Assembly: GCA_029558835.1 (NCBI GenBank)
Contig: JAKQDH010000179.1
Coordinates: 1 to 64,000, forward strand
Direction: 5' to 3'
DNA: 64,000 nt
DNA from: Planctomycetota bacterium
GTDB lineage: Bacteria; Planctomycetota; Phycisphaerae; UBA1845
Within the stretch, counting starts at the first letter, position 1. Each line of letters starts with the position of its first letter. The position numbers and the translations under genes are program-made. Of the stretch, positions 8,482-18,707 are shown piece after piece. The notes beneath the pieces were generated by a model that was given only the letters and a program-made list of their open reading frames with translations, was not told where the DNA came from and made no database searches.

Positions 8482-9996
8482 TCACCTGCCGGCGGCGAGG
8501 GGACCTCGCCGCAGTTGTTCACCGCGGATCCGCAGTTGCTCGATGAATTCGGGTTGCAGGATGAAGCGGCTGATCGGGCCCGGCAGGCCCCGATCGTGTG
8601 TCAACGCCGCGATCTCCGTCTTGAGTTCCCGCACTCGATCACGCCGAGCGATGCGGGCCGCCAACTCGCCTTTCTGAATCGCGAAGTCCACGTCGGACAG
8701 CCGGCGGGCGTCTTCGATGGTCTTGCGCAGCAGGGTCCGTCGCTCCTGCTGCTCCGACGCCGGAAGCGGGCCCACGTGCTCGGTCTCCTTGGCCAGCAAC
8801 TCGTCGATCGCCGCGTCCGTGCGCTGCGGCGTCAATCTGCGTGCCCGGGTGAGGAAGCGTTCCAACTGGGAGCTGTCGTTGGCCTGGCCGACGCGTACGG
8901 GGTCTTTCAGATTCTTGGGCGGAATCAGGCAGGCCTTGTACTCGGCGAGCACCTCGCGCTGCCCCCGGTTGAGCACCTGCTCGACGGCCGTCTCCAACTC
9001 GAGGACCGCGGCCGCCAGATCGCGCCGGGCGTCGGGCCCGCGGCCGCGGCTCTTGAGCTCCGCCAGCGCCGGCCGGGTCGCGTCATAAACACGGGTGACG
9101 CGGTCGATCTGTTCGACGCTCAGATGCAGCCCATTGATGAGGTTCCAGTTGTTGATCTCGGTCCGGAGACACCGCACCCGGGCCTGTTGCTCGCGGTGGC
9201 GGTCGATGGGGTGGGCGGGGGTGCCCTGTTGCAGGACCTGTGCGGCACCGCGCATCGTGTGGGTGGGTTCGACTCCGGCCAGTCGGCACAAGGGGTCGGC
9301 CGCGGCCGGGTGGAGGAGCAGGTTGCCAACCCGGCCGACCGTGGGGTTCATCGGCCGTTCCAGTTCGCGCAGCGCGCGCTGGGCCTCCGTGAGTTCATCG
9401 CGTTGGGCCTCACGCTGCGCCTGGGCTGCGGCGGCTTGGAGGTGCCGCCGCACGGCGCCGCGGGCGTCCACCGGCGGGGCGGAACGTTGCCGGTTGGGAT
9501 GGAACTCCTCGACGAACACGCGTTGCGTGGGCGTGAGCAGTTCGGTCGCCTGGTCTTCCAGAGCAAGGAGCCTGCGGGCTTTCTCCTCTTGCGCGAGCTT
9601 GGCCTGGTGGTTGAGCTGGGCCGTCCGCCGCTCGACGTCGGGCGTGAAACCCTCGTTGAGGCTGTCCTGGCGGGCGAAGTCCGTGAAGGCGGGTACCAAC
9701 TCGTCGTGGAGTTCCGCAGTGCTCTGGTAGTCCTCGATGTGCACGACGGCTGACTGCTCGATGAGCGGCAGCAGGGCCCGAGCCTGTTGACGCGTGAGCC
9801 CGAGACAGCTCAAGAGTTCGTCGGCGGCCTGGGCTTGTTCCTGCCAGTCGGACACGGCCTTGGGCGTGGAGCCGACCATCCAGTCCCGATCGCCCGCGCG
9901 TGCGGTTGGGAGGAGCACCACAAGAGCCATCGCTCCACTCAAGCAGAGCAGGCCGCCCAGCAGTCGTGCCGTCGCGGACCAATGAAGACGTCTCAT
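8482..9996 (-). CDS. Secreted helical protein with Spy/CpxP-like LTxxQ motifs
   Basis: A 504-residue protein. Residues 1-35 form a signal peptide (ARLLGGLLCLSGAMALVVLL, then ARA/GD), so it should act in the periplasm or outside. The rest is almost all charged alpha-helix, with motifs such as LTRQQARALLPLIEQ, LTPTQRVFVEEF and LNRGQREVLAEYK that recall the LTxxQ repeats of Spy/CpxP-type chaperones. That similarity is weak and the function is unknown. It is followed by repeat B/E and amrS on the same strand with 214 nt between them, so co-transcription is possible but not shown. The start sits downstream of AGGGAGAA. Confidence 0.65.
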   Translation of the reverse strand: MRRLHWSATARLLGGLLCLSGAMALVVLLPTARAGDRDWMVGSTPKAVSDWQEQAQAADELLSCLGLTRQQARALLPLIEQSAVVHIEDYQSTAELHDELVPAFTDFARQDSLNEGFTPDVERRTAQLNHQAKLAQEEKARRLLALEDQATELLTPTQRVFVEEFHPNRQRSAPPVDARGAVRRHLQAAAAQAQREAQRDELTEAQRALRELERPMNPTVGRVGNLLLHPAAADPLCRLAGVEPTHTMRGAAQVLQQGTPAHPIDRHREQQARVRCLRTEINNWNLINGLHLSVEQIDRVTRVYDATRPALAELKSRGRGPDARRDLAAAVLELETAVEQVLNRGQREVLAEYKACLIPPKNLKDPVRVGQANDSSQLERFLTRARRLTPQRTDAAIDELLAKETEHVGPLPASEQQERRTLLRKTIEDARRLSDVDFAIQKGELAARIARRDRVRELKTEIAALTHDRGLPGPISRFILQPEFIEQLRIRGEQLRRGPLAAGR

Positions 9997-10536
9997 GGTG
10001 CGCGTTCTCCCTTTTGCGGTTCAGGTCAACGGCCTATTGGGAGAGGCAGCGGAGCCGGTGCAGGTACTGCACGAAGCGGTGCGATCGGCGCCCTCCGCGC
10101 CGTCGGCTGCCGGTGCCGGCGCTGCCTCCTCAGCAGGCAGTCCCGAGCCCAGTATTCCTTGATTGTACAACGGCCCCAGTTGTCCCTTATTGCGTTTGCT
10201 AAACTGCGCGAGGGCCAAGTCGGCGTAGCACGCACTGCCGGTGCGGTGCACACCCCTTCGGTGGTCACGTAGTCGCGCGGAGGTGAAGCGACAGTGGCGT
10301 GTGTCAGGCCGGTTGAGGGCAGAGACGGTGTTGGCGGTGATCGTGTTCCGATAAGCAAGGCTTGCACCATGGTTCGTGTGTCCCTGCAACAATTCGCGTC
10401 GCAATGGCGCATTCTTGTAGGGGTGCAATATACTACGGTGTGCGTTACTTCCGGGCTGCTGGAGATGCGGATCGTAGCGCGATTCGGGCGCTTTTTTTGA
10501 ACAACGCGCGGTTTTGGGGCGTATTTTGGTTGCATT
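9997..10536. other. Divergent intergenic region, relatively AT-rich
   Basis: No gene. It separates the minus-strand secreted protein from the plus-strand sigma factor, so both promoters should be here. Candidates are a TATACT box at 10429-10434 (plus, poor -35) and a TACAAT box near 10165 (minus). The right half is much richer in T/A than its surroundings (for instance TTTTTTT at about 10492). Confidence 0.35.
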
Positions 10537-10568
10537 GGTACCGATTTCGTGCTATATGAAATAGTACC
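10537..10568. promoter_or_regulatory. Imperfect palindrome upstream of the sigma factor
   Basis: GGTACCGATTTC and TGAAATAGTACC form the two arms of an imperfect 32-nt palindrome 70 nt before the sigma factor start, with TATATG at the centre. It could be an operator overlapping a promoter. This is inference from symmetry and position only. Confidence 0.35.
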
Positions 10569-10637
10569 GAAAGGGTGCGGTTTGCGAGGCGATGCGGTGG
10601 GTGGCCGCGGGGCAGCGAGACATAAGGGGTAACGGTC

Positions 10638-11438
10638 GTGGTGATACCAGTATGCGAGGACTTGCGGTCGGGTTCTGAGCGAGGGCTGGAGCACCTCTGG
10701 TACGTGGCGGACCGGCGGATTCGCTCCGTCGAGGCCGCTGAGCGCGCGGCAGAGTTGGCGGAGTGGGTGTCCGGGCGCGTGAAGGTAGCAGAGGAGCCAA
10801 GTGAACAGGAACTGTTCGCGGGGCTACACACGTGTGCTTACCGGGCGAGCCTGCGGGGGCGCGGACAGATGGTGGCGGCCGACGAGCGTGCGGTGTGGTG
10901 CCGGCGTTGGGGCGAGTTGCGGACGTACCTGGTGGAACAGAACCTCGGGCTGGCGTACTCGATGATGAAGCGGTTCGGGGCGAAGGACCTGGACCGGGAC
11001 GAACTGCGGAGTGAGGCGTTATGGGCGTTGATGCGGGCGGTGGACCGGTTCGACCCGTGGCGGGAGTGCCGGTTCAGCACTTATGCGTGCAACGCGATTC
11101 GGCGGGCGCTGGTGACGCACTGGAAGAAGGTGGGGCGGTACCGCCGGGTCTTCCCGGCCCACCATGACGGCAGCTACGAGGAACTGCTGGAGCGTGACGA
11201 GGCGACGGACCTGTATGTGGAACGCTTGCAGCAGGTACTCGAGCACAACCTGGGCGAGTTGACAGCACTGGAGGCGAAGATCCTGAATCGCCGGTTTCCG
11301 CTGGACTCGAGTCGGCGGCTGACGCTGCAGCAGATCGGCGACTCGATCGGGTTGAGCAACGAGCGGGTGCGGCAGTTGCAGAACCGGGCGTTGGGCAAGC
11401 TGCGGGCCGTGCTCGATGCGGACCCTGCTTTGCAGTAA
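10638..11438 (+). CDS. Sigma-70 family RNA polymerase sigma factor
   Basis: A 266-residue sigma factor. Region 2 is clear at ~100-160 (LVEQNLGLAYSMMKRFG, then FDPWRECRFSTYACNAIRRA, the core-binding and -10 recognition helices). Region 4 lies at ~205-258 (LTALEAKILNRRFPL, then LTLQQIGDSIGLSNERVRQL, the helix-turn-helix that reads the -35). The intervening stretch is short for a complete region 3. The first ~95 residues are unlike standard sigma factors. It is not FliA, which is found separately at 42618. It sits just before the motility cluster but ends in its own terminator, so it is an independent unit. The GTG start at 10638 follows AAGGGGT. Confidence 0.85.
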   Translation: MVIPVCEDLRSGSERGLEHLWYVADRRIRSVEAAERAAELAEWVSGRVKVAEEPSEQELFAGLHTCAYRASLRGRGQMVAADERAVWCRRWGELRTYLVEQNLGLAYSMMKRFGAKDLDRDELRSEALWALMRAVDRFDPWRECRFSTYACNAIRRALVTHWKKVGRYRRVFPAHHDGSYEELLERDEATDLYVERLQQVLEHNLGELTALEAKILNRRFPLDSSRRLTLQQIGDSIGLSNERVRQLQNRALGKLRAVLDADPALQ

Positions 11439-11540
11439 TAGCGCGCCGGCCCGGGCTGCGCGGCAGTATTGGCCGCGCGGTGGCAGGCTGGCGCGGCATC
11501 GACGATGACCGTAGCCGCGGGCAAGGGTGACTCGTGGCGA

Positions 11541-11578
11541 CGCAGGTGCGTGGGAGCGACGCACCTGCGTTTTTTTTT
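11541..11578 (+). terminator. Rho-independent terminator after the sigma factor
   Basis: A perfect 11-bp stem, CGCAGGTGCGT/ACGCACCTGCG, with a 7-nt loop is followed by nine T. It lies 102 nt after the sigma factor stop. It is the clearest intrinsic terminator in the window. Confidence 0.9.
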
Positions 11579-11780
11579 GGGGGGGGGCGCGTGGGGCGGT
11601 GGGGTGCGCCAGCGCGTTGTCGTCCAAGGCGTTGCGCAGGTTGTGGCAGGTTGCGCTGGGGAGGAAGAGGGTCTCGGGTTCGCCCAGTTTGCGGTCAAGG
11701 CGAGAAGCAAAATCTGCCGATTCTGTGGGGAAGCGTCAGGAGGACGCCGGGGTGGGAGTGGTGCGCTCAGGAGGAGCGTG
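11579..11780 (+). other. G9 run and leader of the TPR gene
   Basis: Nine G follow directly after the terminator's nine T. The rest up to 11780 has no gene; the reading frame of the next gene stays open through it but without a plausible start before 11781. A good ribosome-binding site, CAGGAGGAG, lies at 11769-11777. Confidence 0.4.
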
Positions 11781-14216
11781 ATGGCCGATCGGACCGGCAT
11801 TTCCGCGGGGGTCGCGGGCAAGTGGCAGATCCCGCTGTTCCTCGTGTCGGTGACCGTGCTGGGGGGGGCGCTGTACCTGTTGCGTCCGCGGCCGGCGTCT
11901 ATTCCGCTTGCCGAAGCCACATCGACGCTCGAATCACTGATTTCCGGCGGTTTGTTTGAGATGGCCATCGAGTACGGGGTGCCGCTGCTCGCGGTGGAGG
12001 GGCGCAGCGAGGCGGAGTTGGCGCCAGTGTACCTGTGGCTGGCGCGGGCGAAGCACGGGCTGGCGTTGCAGCGTGGGGACAAGACGGCGGAAACAGTCGG
12101 GCAAATCCACGAGTATTACGGGATCGCGCAGCGGCAGGGGTGTGCCCTGACCCCCGAGGATTACGAGCGCATCGGTCACGTCTGTGAAGGCGAGGGGAAG
12201 CTGGCCGACGCGGTGGAGCAGTTCGAGCGGGCGATGGCGGAGGGCTTGCGGAACACGGCGGACCTGCGTCGGCACGTGCTGGAGCTGCGTCGTTATGGTC
12301 TGGGGGTGGGCACGGAGGAGATGGATGCGGCCCTTGATGACTTCCTGGAGCGACTGGACGACGAGCGGCTGGACCTGCGGTTGTGGGGGCTGCAACAGAA
12401 AGTGGAGACGTTGAGCGCGCTGGGGCGTGCGGACCATGCGGCGACGCTGCTGGCCCGCGAGCGGGAGCGTTTCGTCGATTCGGACCTGGCGGAGCATTTC
12501 GAGTACCTGGAAGCGTTGCTGCTGGCGCAGACGGGGCAGACGCATGAGGCGGAGGCCTTGTTGCGGAGCGTGCGGAACCGGGTGGATGCGAGCTCGGAGC
12601 TGAACGCCATGACGGGACTGCTGCTGGGCCGGGTGGTGCTCAGCGACGGGGGTCCGCAGCGGCCGCAGGAGGCGTTGGCGTTCTTCGAGGACGTGACGCA
12701 CCGCCATGCGTTCAGCCCGTACACGGTGGCGAGCCGGGTGGGGGCGGCGGAGGCGTTGGCGCTGCTCGAACGGCACGAGGAGGCGGTGGAAGCGTATCGG
12801 ACGGCCGTGCAGGAGCTGCGCGACATGCCGCCCAGCAGCGTGGTGAGCCGGGATGCGGTGCGGGTCTCGCTGGCGGTGCAGGCGGAGGCGCAGAAGCAGA
12901 AGGGGAGACTGGAGGCGGCGCTGGCGTACGCGGAGCTGGCGGTGGCGCTGGTGGAGCGGAGCAACGCGGAGCAGGCGGCGCCCTTGCTGGAACAGTTCGG
13001 GGCGTTGCAGGCGGCGCGGGCGGAGGAGTTGTTCCGACAGGCGCAGGACTTGTCGGTGGCAGGCGGGGACGGGGGCGTGCCCGAGGCGGTGGGCGGCACG
13101 GGCGACGGAACGGACGTGAGCGTCGCGACGGGCCTGTTGCGGGAGGCGGAGGGACTGTACGCGTCGGCCGCGGGCACGTACATCGAGCTTTCGCGTCTGA
13201 ACACCCTGAACGAAGCGGCCAGTGCCGAGGCGAGTTGGCAGGCGGCGGAACTGCTGGCGCGGGCCGGACTGCGGGAGCGTGCGGCCCGTTTGTTCGACGC
13301 CTTCGCGCGCGAGCGCCCGACGCACGTGCTGGTGGCGCGGGCGCTGTTGCGGACGGGGCAGTTGCGGCAGGCGCTGGGGCAGTTCACGGCGGCGATCGAG
13401 GCGTACCAGGAGTGTTACCGGCGGTTTCCGCATTCGCTGGACGGGGCGCGAGCGCTGGTGCCGCTGGCGCGGTGTTACTTCGCGTTGGGGCCCCAGCAGG
13501 ACGAGCTGGCGTGCAAGACGCTGCAAGTCGTGCTGGACGACTCGGAGCTGTTTACACCGGAGGCGGCGGAGTTCGCGGAAGCGTTGTTTCTGCAGGGGGA
13601 GGTGTTGAACCGGCGGGAGCAGTACGAGCGGGCGATTGCGACGCTGGAGGAAGCGCTGGAGCGCTACCCGAATGATCCGCGGGGCTTTCGCGCCCGATTC
13701 GTGCTGGCGGATAGCTACCGGCAGAGCGCGCTGGCGTTGAAGCGGGAGCTGGCGGAGGCGAAGTTCGCCGGCGAAATCGAGTACATCCGCAAGGAGTCAG
13801 CGCAGCGATTCATCGAGGCGCGGGAGTTGTATCGCGGGCTGATCAACGAGTTTGCCCTGCGGGCGCCGGAGCAGCTCAGCGTGATGGAGAGGATGTACTA
13901 CCGGCACGCGTGCCTGTACGAGGCGGACTGTTTTTACGAGAGCCGGGAGTACAAGCAGGCGCTGAAGCTGTACGAGGAAGCGGCGGCGACGTTCAAGGAC
14001 CATCCGTCGGGGCTGGCGGCCTACGTGCAGATTGTCAACTGTCATGCGTTTCTGGGGCAGCCGGCGGAGGCGCGGGCGGCGCTGGCGCGGGCGCAGATCC
14101 TGGTGGAGGCGATGCCGGCGGTGAGTCTTGCGGACTCGATTTCGCCGGTGACGCGCAAGGACTGGGAGCGGTACTTCGCGTGGCTGGGTGAGTCGAACTT
14201 CGCCTGGAAGGAGTAG
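11781..14216 (+). CDS. Membrane-anchored TPR-repeat protein
   Basis: An 811-residue protein. A membrane segment at ~15-36 (WQIPLFLVSVTVLGGALYLL) anchors it; the rest is helical TPR-type repeats, e.g. ADAVEQFERAMAEG, YERAIATLEEALERYPND and ALKLYEEAAATFKDHPSG. TPR repeats bind other proteins, and the topology puts them probably in the periplasm. It lies 4 nt before the flgN-like gene and heads the motility cluster, so a role in assembly or localisation of the flagellum is possible, but nothing in the sequence proves it. The open frame extends 312 nt upstream, but the ATG at 11781 follows CAGGAGGAG and starts the hydrophobic N-terminus. Confidence 0.75.
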   Translation: MADRTGISAGVAGKWQIPLFLVSVTVLGGALYLLRPRPASIPLAEATSTLESLISGGLFEMAIEYGVPLLAVEGRSEAELAPVYLWLARAKHGLALQRGDKTAETVGQIHEYYGIAQRQGCALTPEDYERIGHVCEGEGKLADAVEQFERAMAEGLRNTADLRRHVLELRRYGLGVGTEEMDAALDDFLERLDDERLDLRLWGLQQKVETLSALGRADHAATLLARERERFVDSDLAEHFEYLEALLLAQTGQTHEAEALLRSVRNRVDASSELNAMTGLLLGRVVLSDGGPQRPQEALAFFEDVTHRHAFSPYTVASRVGAAEALALLERHEEAVEAYRTAVQELRDMPPSSVVSRDAVRVSLAVQAEAQKQKGRLEAALAYAELAVALVERSNAEQAAPLLEQFGALQAARAEELFRQAQDLSVAGGDGGVPEAVGGTGDGTDVSVATGLLREAEGLYASAAGTYIELSRLNTLNEAASAEASWQAAELLARAGLRERAARLFDAFARERPTHVLVARALLRTGQLRQALGQFTAAIEAYQECYRRFPHSLDGARALVPLARCYFALGPQQDELACKTLQVVLDDSELFTPEAAEFAEALFLQGEVLNRREQYERAIATLEEALERYPNDPRGFRARFVLADSYRQSALALKRELAEAKFAGEIEYIRKESAQRFIEARELYRGLINEFALRAPEQLSVMERMYYRHACLYEADCFYESREYKQALKLYEEAAATFKDHPSGLAAYVQIVNCHAFLGQPAEARAALARAQILVEAMPAVSLADSISPVTRKDWERYFAWLGESNFAWKE

Positions 14217-14220
14217 CACA

Positions 14221-14721
14221 ATGACGACGGAGCCGAAGCAGGCGAAGGCGCCGCCGGCGGCAGTCGCGGCGGTCAGTGATCCGGAGCAGGTGCTGGGGTG
14301 GCTGCGGGAGCAGGGCGCGGGGTACGAACAGTTGGAGACGTTGGCGCGGCGACAGCGGGCGGTGCTGAATGCCGCGGACCCCGAGCCGCTGCTGGCGCTG
14401 CTGGCGGAGCGGCAGAAGCTGACCGCGCACCTGACGGTGCTGGCGGAGCGTCTGCAGCCGGCGCGGCGGCAGTGGGCGCAGTACCAGCAGTGTCTGGCGC
14501 CCGCCCAGGCGGAGGAGGCGGAGTGCCTGTTGCGGGTGATGGGTGAACGACTGGACCGGGTATTGGCGAGTGATGCCGAGGACGCGCGGGTGCTCGCGGC
14601 GCGCAAGGCGGCCGTGGCGAGCGGGCTGCGGCAATCGCAGACGGTGAACGCGGCGCTCAACGCGTACCAAACGGCCCCGCACCCGGCGGGCAGACTGGAT
14701 CAAACGCACAACGAAGCATGA
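14221..14721 (+). CDS. flgN: FlgN-like flagellar export chaperone
   Basis: A 166-residue protein that is almost entirely helical, with Leu/Glu/Gln heptads (LETLARRQRAVLNA, LLALLAERQKLTAHLTVLAERL). Length and pattern fit the FlgN family, the cytosolic chaperones of the hook-filament junction proteins FlgK and FlgL. Those clients are not in the window. The call rests on the coiled-coil pattern plus position in a motility cluster; the family is poorly conserved, so it is moderately sure. The start follows AAGGAGTAGCACA. Its TGA overlaps the ATG of the kinase gene (ATGA at 14718-14721), so the two are translationally coupled. Confidence 0.6.
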   Translation: MTTEPKQAKAPPAAVAAVSDPEQVLGWLREQGAGYEQLETLARRQRAVLNAADPEPLLALLAERQKLTAHLTVLAERLQPARRQWAQYQQCLAPAQAEEAECLLRVMGERLDRVLASDAEDARVLAARKAAVASGLRQSQTVNAALNAYQTAPHPAGRLDQTHNEA

Positions 14722-15813
14722 CCACAACGCTACAGCGACAACCAAGGGGCGTTCGCCTGCGGGAGCGTCCGGGGTGCGACCCGGCGGCCGGTACGCCGGC
14801 GACGCCGGATGAGGAAGGGGCCGTGGGCGTGGCGGTGGCGCCCGGGTGCGAAGCGGCGCAGCCGGCCGGCGGGAACACTGGGGCGCTGCCAACCGACGGG
14901 GTGCGCGCGGCCGACGGTGGTGTTGCTGCTGGGCCGCTCCCTTACGGTCGCGGTTCGGATCCGCGTGCCCGAATGGCGCAGGGTCAGGGGGAAGCCGCGA
15001 CGGACCTGGGCGCGCTCATCCGTGCGTACAGCGCGGTGGCGGAGCGGTTGCGGGAATCGCACGAGTTGCTGCAACGGGAGGTGGCGCGCCTGCACGAGCA
15101 ACTGGCGGAGAAGGACAAACTGCTGGAACGGCGGGAGCGGCTGGCGGCGCTGGGGGAGATGGCGGCCGGCGTCGCGCACGAGATCCGCAATCCGCTGGGC
15201 GGCATCGAGTTGTACGTGTCGCTGCTGGAACGTGACCTGGCGGAGCAGCCGCGGCCGCTGGAGATCGTACGACGCATCGGGGCGGGCGTGCGCAACCTGG
15301 ACCACATCGTGAGCGACATTCTGGCGTTCGCGCGGGGTTCGGAGCCGCAGTTGCGTCCGGTGCGGCTGGGGGAAGTGGTGCAGGAAGCGTTGACGCAGGC
15401 GGCGCCGCTCATTCGCGCCCACGATATCGAGCTGGTGACGGAGGCGGGGCTGGAGGAGGCCGAGCTGGTGTGCGACGCGCGGCAGCTCGAGCGCGTGCTG
15501 GTGAACCTGTTGTTCAACGCGATTGAAGCGGTGGGGGAAGGCGGGCGGGTGACGCTGGGGTTGGGGGACAAGCCGCGGGCGGGATGGGTGTCGATGCACG
15601 TGACGGACAACGGGCCGGGCATGGGGCCGGAGTTGTTGCCGCGCGTGTTCGATCCGTTTGTGACGACGAAGCACACGGGGACGGGGTTGGGGCTGGCCAT
15701 CGTGCACCGCATCGTGGAGGCGCACGGGGGGCAGATCACCGCGCGCAACCGACCCGAGGGGGGCGCGGTGTTTGAGGTGACGCTGCCGGCGGGCGGCGAA
15801 AGGAGTCGAGCCG

Positions 15814-15839
<26 letters not shown>
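14718..15839 (+). CDS. Sensor histidine kinase, FleS/FlrB-like
   Basis: A 373-residue soluble kinase. After a ~95-residue low-complexity N-terminus comes a coiled coil (~100-140), then the HisKA dimerisation helix with phospho-acceptor AGVAHEIRNPLGGIE (His about 154). The HATPase domain has the N box NLLFNAIEAV (~266), G1 DNGPGMG (~297) and G2 GTGLGLAIVHRIV (~323). There is no membrane segment and no evident PAS domain, so it probably reads a cytosolic signal, as in the flagellar two-component systems FleS/FlrB/FlgS. Partner: the adjacent sigma-54 activator, whose start overlaps this gene by 26 nt. Odd: the N-terminal linker encodes a dispersed repeat (14931-14968), giving PLPYGRGSDP. Confidence 0.85.
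14931..14968 (+). repeat. Repeat family D inside the kinase gene
   Basis: The segment starts GGGCCGCTCCCTTACGGTCG and continues with CGGTTCGGATCC. A related copy lies on the minus strand at about 55190-55222 outside any gene. Here it is in frame and codes part of the kinase linker. Confidence 0.55.
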
Positions 15840-17205
<1,366 letters not shown>

Positions 17206-17578
17206 GGCGGCCGGGCGAGGGTTGCGTGAGGCGCAGGAACCGCGCGGCCGCGCAGTTGTTGCCGGCACGGCGGGGGTTCAAACGGGCCCCGCGGTGCTGG
17301 GAGCCGGGGGAGGAAGTGCTGGTATGAGGTGTGCACCCGGTGGTGTCAACCGGCGCCGTGCGCCCGCGGGCCGCTGCTCTTGCGGGTGGCGTGCCCAAGG
17401 CGAAGGTGCCGGCATGGGGTTGCCGGAGGCGGGCGCTTGTTCGGGGGAGAGTGCCTGGCGGCGCTGCGCTTGGCCATGCCACCCTTGCCGACGTTCGACG
17501 GGTGGCCGAGGTCTTTCGGACCTCGGGGGACTGACGAGGCGTACCTGGCGCGCGTGAGACGCGGGTGAGGTTTCGGCA
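17206..17578. other. Intergenic region between the regulator and flgB
   Basis: No gene. It holds composite repeat B/E copy 2 and little else. A flgB operon promoter should be here if transcription restarts, but no GG-N10-GC element with good flanks was found. Confidence 0.4.
17384..17484. repeat. Composite repeat B/E, copy 2 (inverted)
   Basis: Module E (17384-17416, GGGTGGCGTGCCCAAGGCGA and on) precedes module B (17452-17484, ending GGCCATGCCACCC). This is the reverse of copy 1, with the same spacing between modules. Confidence 0.7.
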
Positions 17579-18013
17579 ATGTTGGTGACGTCGATCACGG
17601 AGCGGGGCGCGCTGCCGGTGCTGGCGAAGACGCTGGCGTACAACGAGGCGCAACTGCGCGTGATCGCGGAGAACGTGGCGAACTACGGGACGCCGGGCTA
17701 CCGGGCCAAGCACCTGGACCGGGCGGGGTTTCAAGAGGCGCTGCGGGAGGCCATCGAGGAACGCGGCAGTGACGTGGGCAGGCCGCTGGTGGTCGAGCAG
17801 CCAGGCCAGGTGACAACGGATGAGTCGGGGGCGTTGCGGGTGACGCCGCAGGAGACGCCGGTGCAGAACATCCTGTCTTACGACGGGACGAATATGTCGC
17901 TCGAACGGGAGATGGCGGAGCTGTCCCGGACGGGCATGTCGCACCAGTTGTTCAGTGCGTTGCTGACCAACCGGTTTGACGGATTGCGGAAGGCGATCCG
18001 CGGGATGCCGTAA
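17579..18013 (+). CDS. flgB: Flagellar proximal rod protein FlgB
   Basis: A 144-residue rod protein of usual length. The conserved rod signature is LRVIAENVANYGTPGYRAKH (residues 22-41); the C-terminus MSLEREMAELSRTGMSHQLF forms the matching helix of the coiled-coil pair. FlgB is exported through the flagellar type III gate and builds the first part of the rod on the MS ring/FliE. It starts the structural part of the cluster (flgB-flgC-fliE-fliF), a conserved order. Confidence 0.93.
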   Translation: MLVTSITERGALPVLAKTLAYNEAQLRVIAENVANYGTPGYRAKHLDRAGFQEALREAIEERGSDVGRPLVVEQPGQVTTDESGALRVTPQETPVQNILSYDGTNMSLEREMAELSRTGMSHQLFSALLTNRFDGLRKAIRGMP

Positions 18014-18037
18014 CGCGCTTGACGGCGTGTTCAAGGG

Positions 18038-18085
18038 CGCATGCCCACCCCCGCCGACGACGGGCGAGGGCAGGGCACCCGGCGG
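18038..18085. repeat. Repeat family A, half copy
   Basis: GCATGCCCACCCCCGCCGAC followed by GGGCGAGGGCAGGGCACCC matches one hairpin module of family A. It lies in the 106-nt gap between flgB and flgC. Confidence 0.55.
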
Positions 18086-18119
18086 GGAGGGCGCGGCGGT
18101 AGCGAGGGTGGTTTGACGT

Positions 18120-18539
18120 ATGTTCACGGTGCTCGACATCGCGACCTCGGGGCTGGTGGCGCAGCGTGCGAACCTTGAGGTGATCGCGGGCAACATTGCC
18201 AACCGCGAGGTGACGCGGCAGGCGGATGGCACGTCCACGCCGTACCGGCGGCGGGTAGCGCTGTTTGCGGCGGGCAACCCGACCGCCGGGGGCGACGCGC
18301 CGGGCGTGCACATTGCGAGCATCATCGAGGACCCGTCGCCGTTCGAGCTGCGCTATGACCCGCAGCATCCGGACGCCCTGAAGGAAGGTCCGCAGGCCGG
18401 GTACGTGCAAATGCCCAACGTGGACTACCACACGGAGATGGTGAACGCGATGGTGGCCGCGCGGGCGTATGAGGCGAATGTGACGGTGCTGGACATGGCG
18501 AAGGCGATGGCGAGCAGCACGTTGCGGTTACTGGCATAG
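18120..18539 (+). CDS. flgC: Flagellar proximal rod protein FlgC
   Basis: A 139-residue rod protein. N-terminal rod motif: SGLVAQRANLEVIAGNIAN (10-28). C-terminal motif: NVDYHTEMVNAMVAARAYEA followed by NVTVLDMAKAMASSTLRLL. It forms the proximal rod with FlgB, FlgF and FliE after export. FlgF and the distal rod protein FlgG are not in the window. It lies between flgB and fliE, with repeat sequence on both sides rather than the usual tight spacing. Confidence 0.93.
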   Translation: MFTVLDIATSGLVAQRANLEVIAGNIANREVTRQADGTSTPYRRRVALFAAGNPTAGGDAPGVHIASIIEDPSPFELRYDPQHPDALKEGPQAGYVQMPNVDYHTEMVNAMVAARAYEANVTVLDMAKAMASSTLRLLA

Positions 18540-18554
18540 CGGTAGGGCTGTGGA

Positions 18555-18616
18555 GGCCGGCGTCTTGCGGGTGGAAAGGCATGGCGGCGCTGCGCTTGGC
18601 CATGCCACCCCGCCGA
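18555..18616. repeat. Repeat module B with GCGTCTTGCGGGT arm, copy 3
   Basis: GGCGTCTTGCGGGTGGAAA is followed directly by module B (18578-18610), which ends GGCCATGCCACC. Shares this form with copy 4 at 29272-29323; module E is absent. Confidence 0.65.
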
Positions 18617-18707
18617 CGCGGAAGTTGTGAAGCCTGGCGAGCCCGCCGGGGGGCGACGCTACGAAGCGGGTGGCGACGCCGCGAAGGATCAAGGGCAGGG
18701 AGGCACG

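Noticed and set aside
11934-13526. Minus-strand 530-codon frame opposite the TPR gene
   Set aside because: Low-complexity Arg/Leu/Gln composition, no start signals; the plus frame has membrane helix and TPR pattern.
17500-17578. Sigma-54 promoter before flgB
   Set aside because: Expected from the neighbouring activator, but no GG-N10-GC element with acceptable flanks was found.
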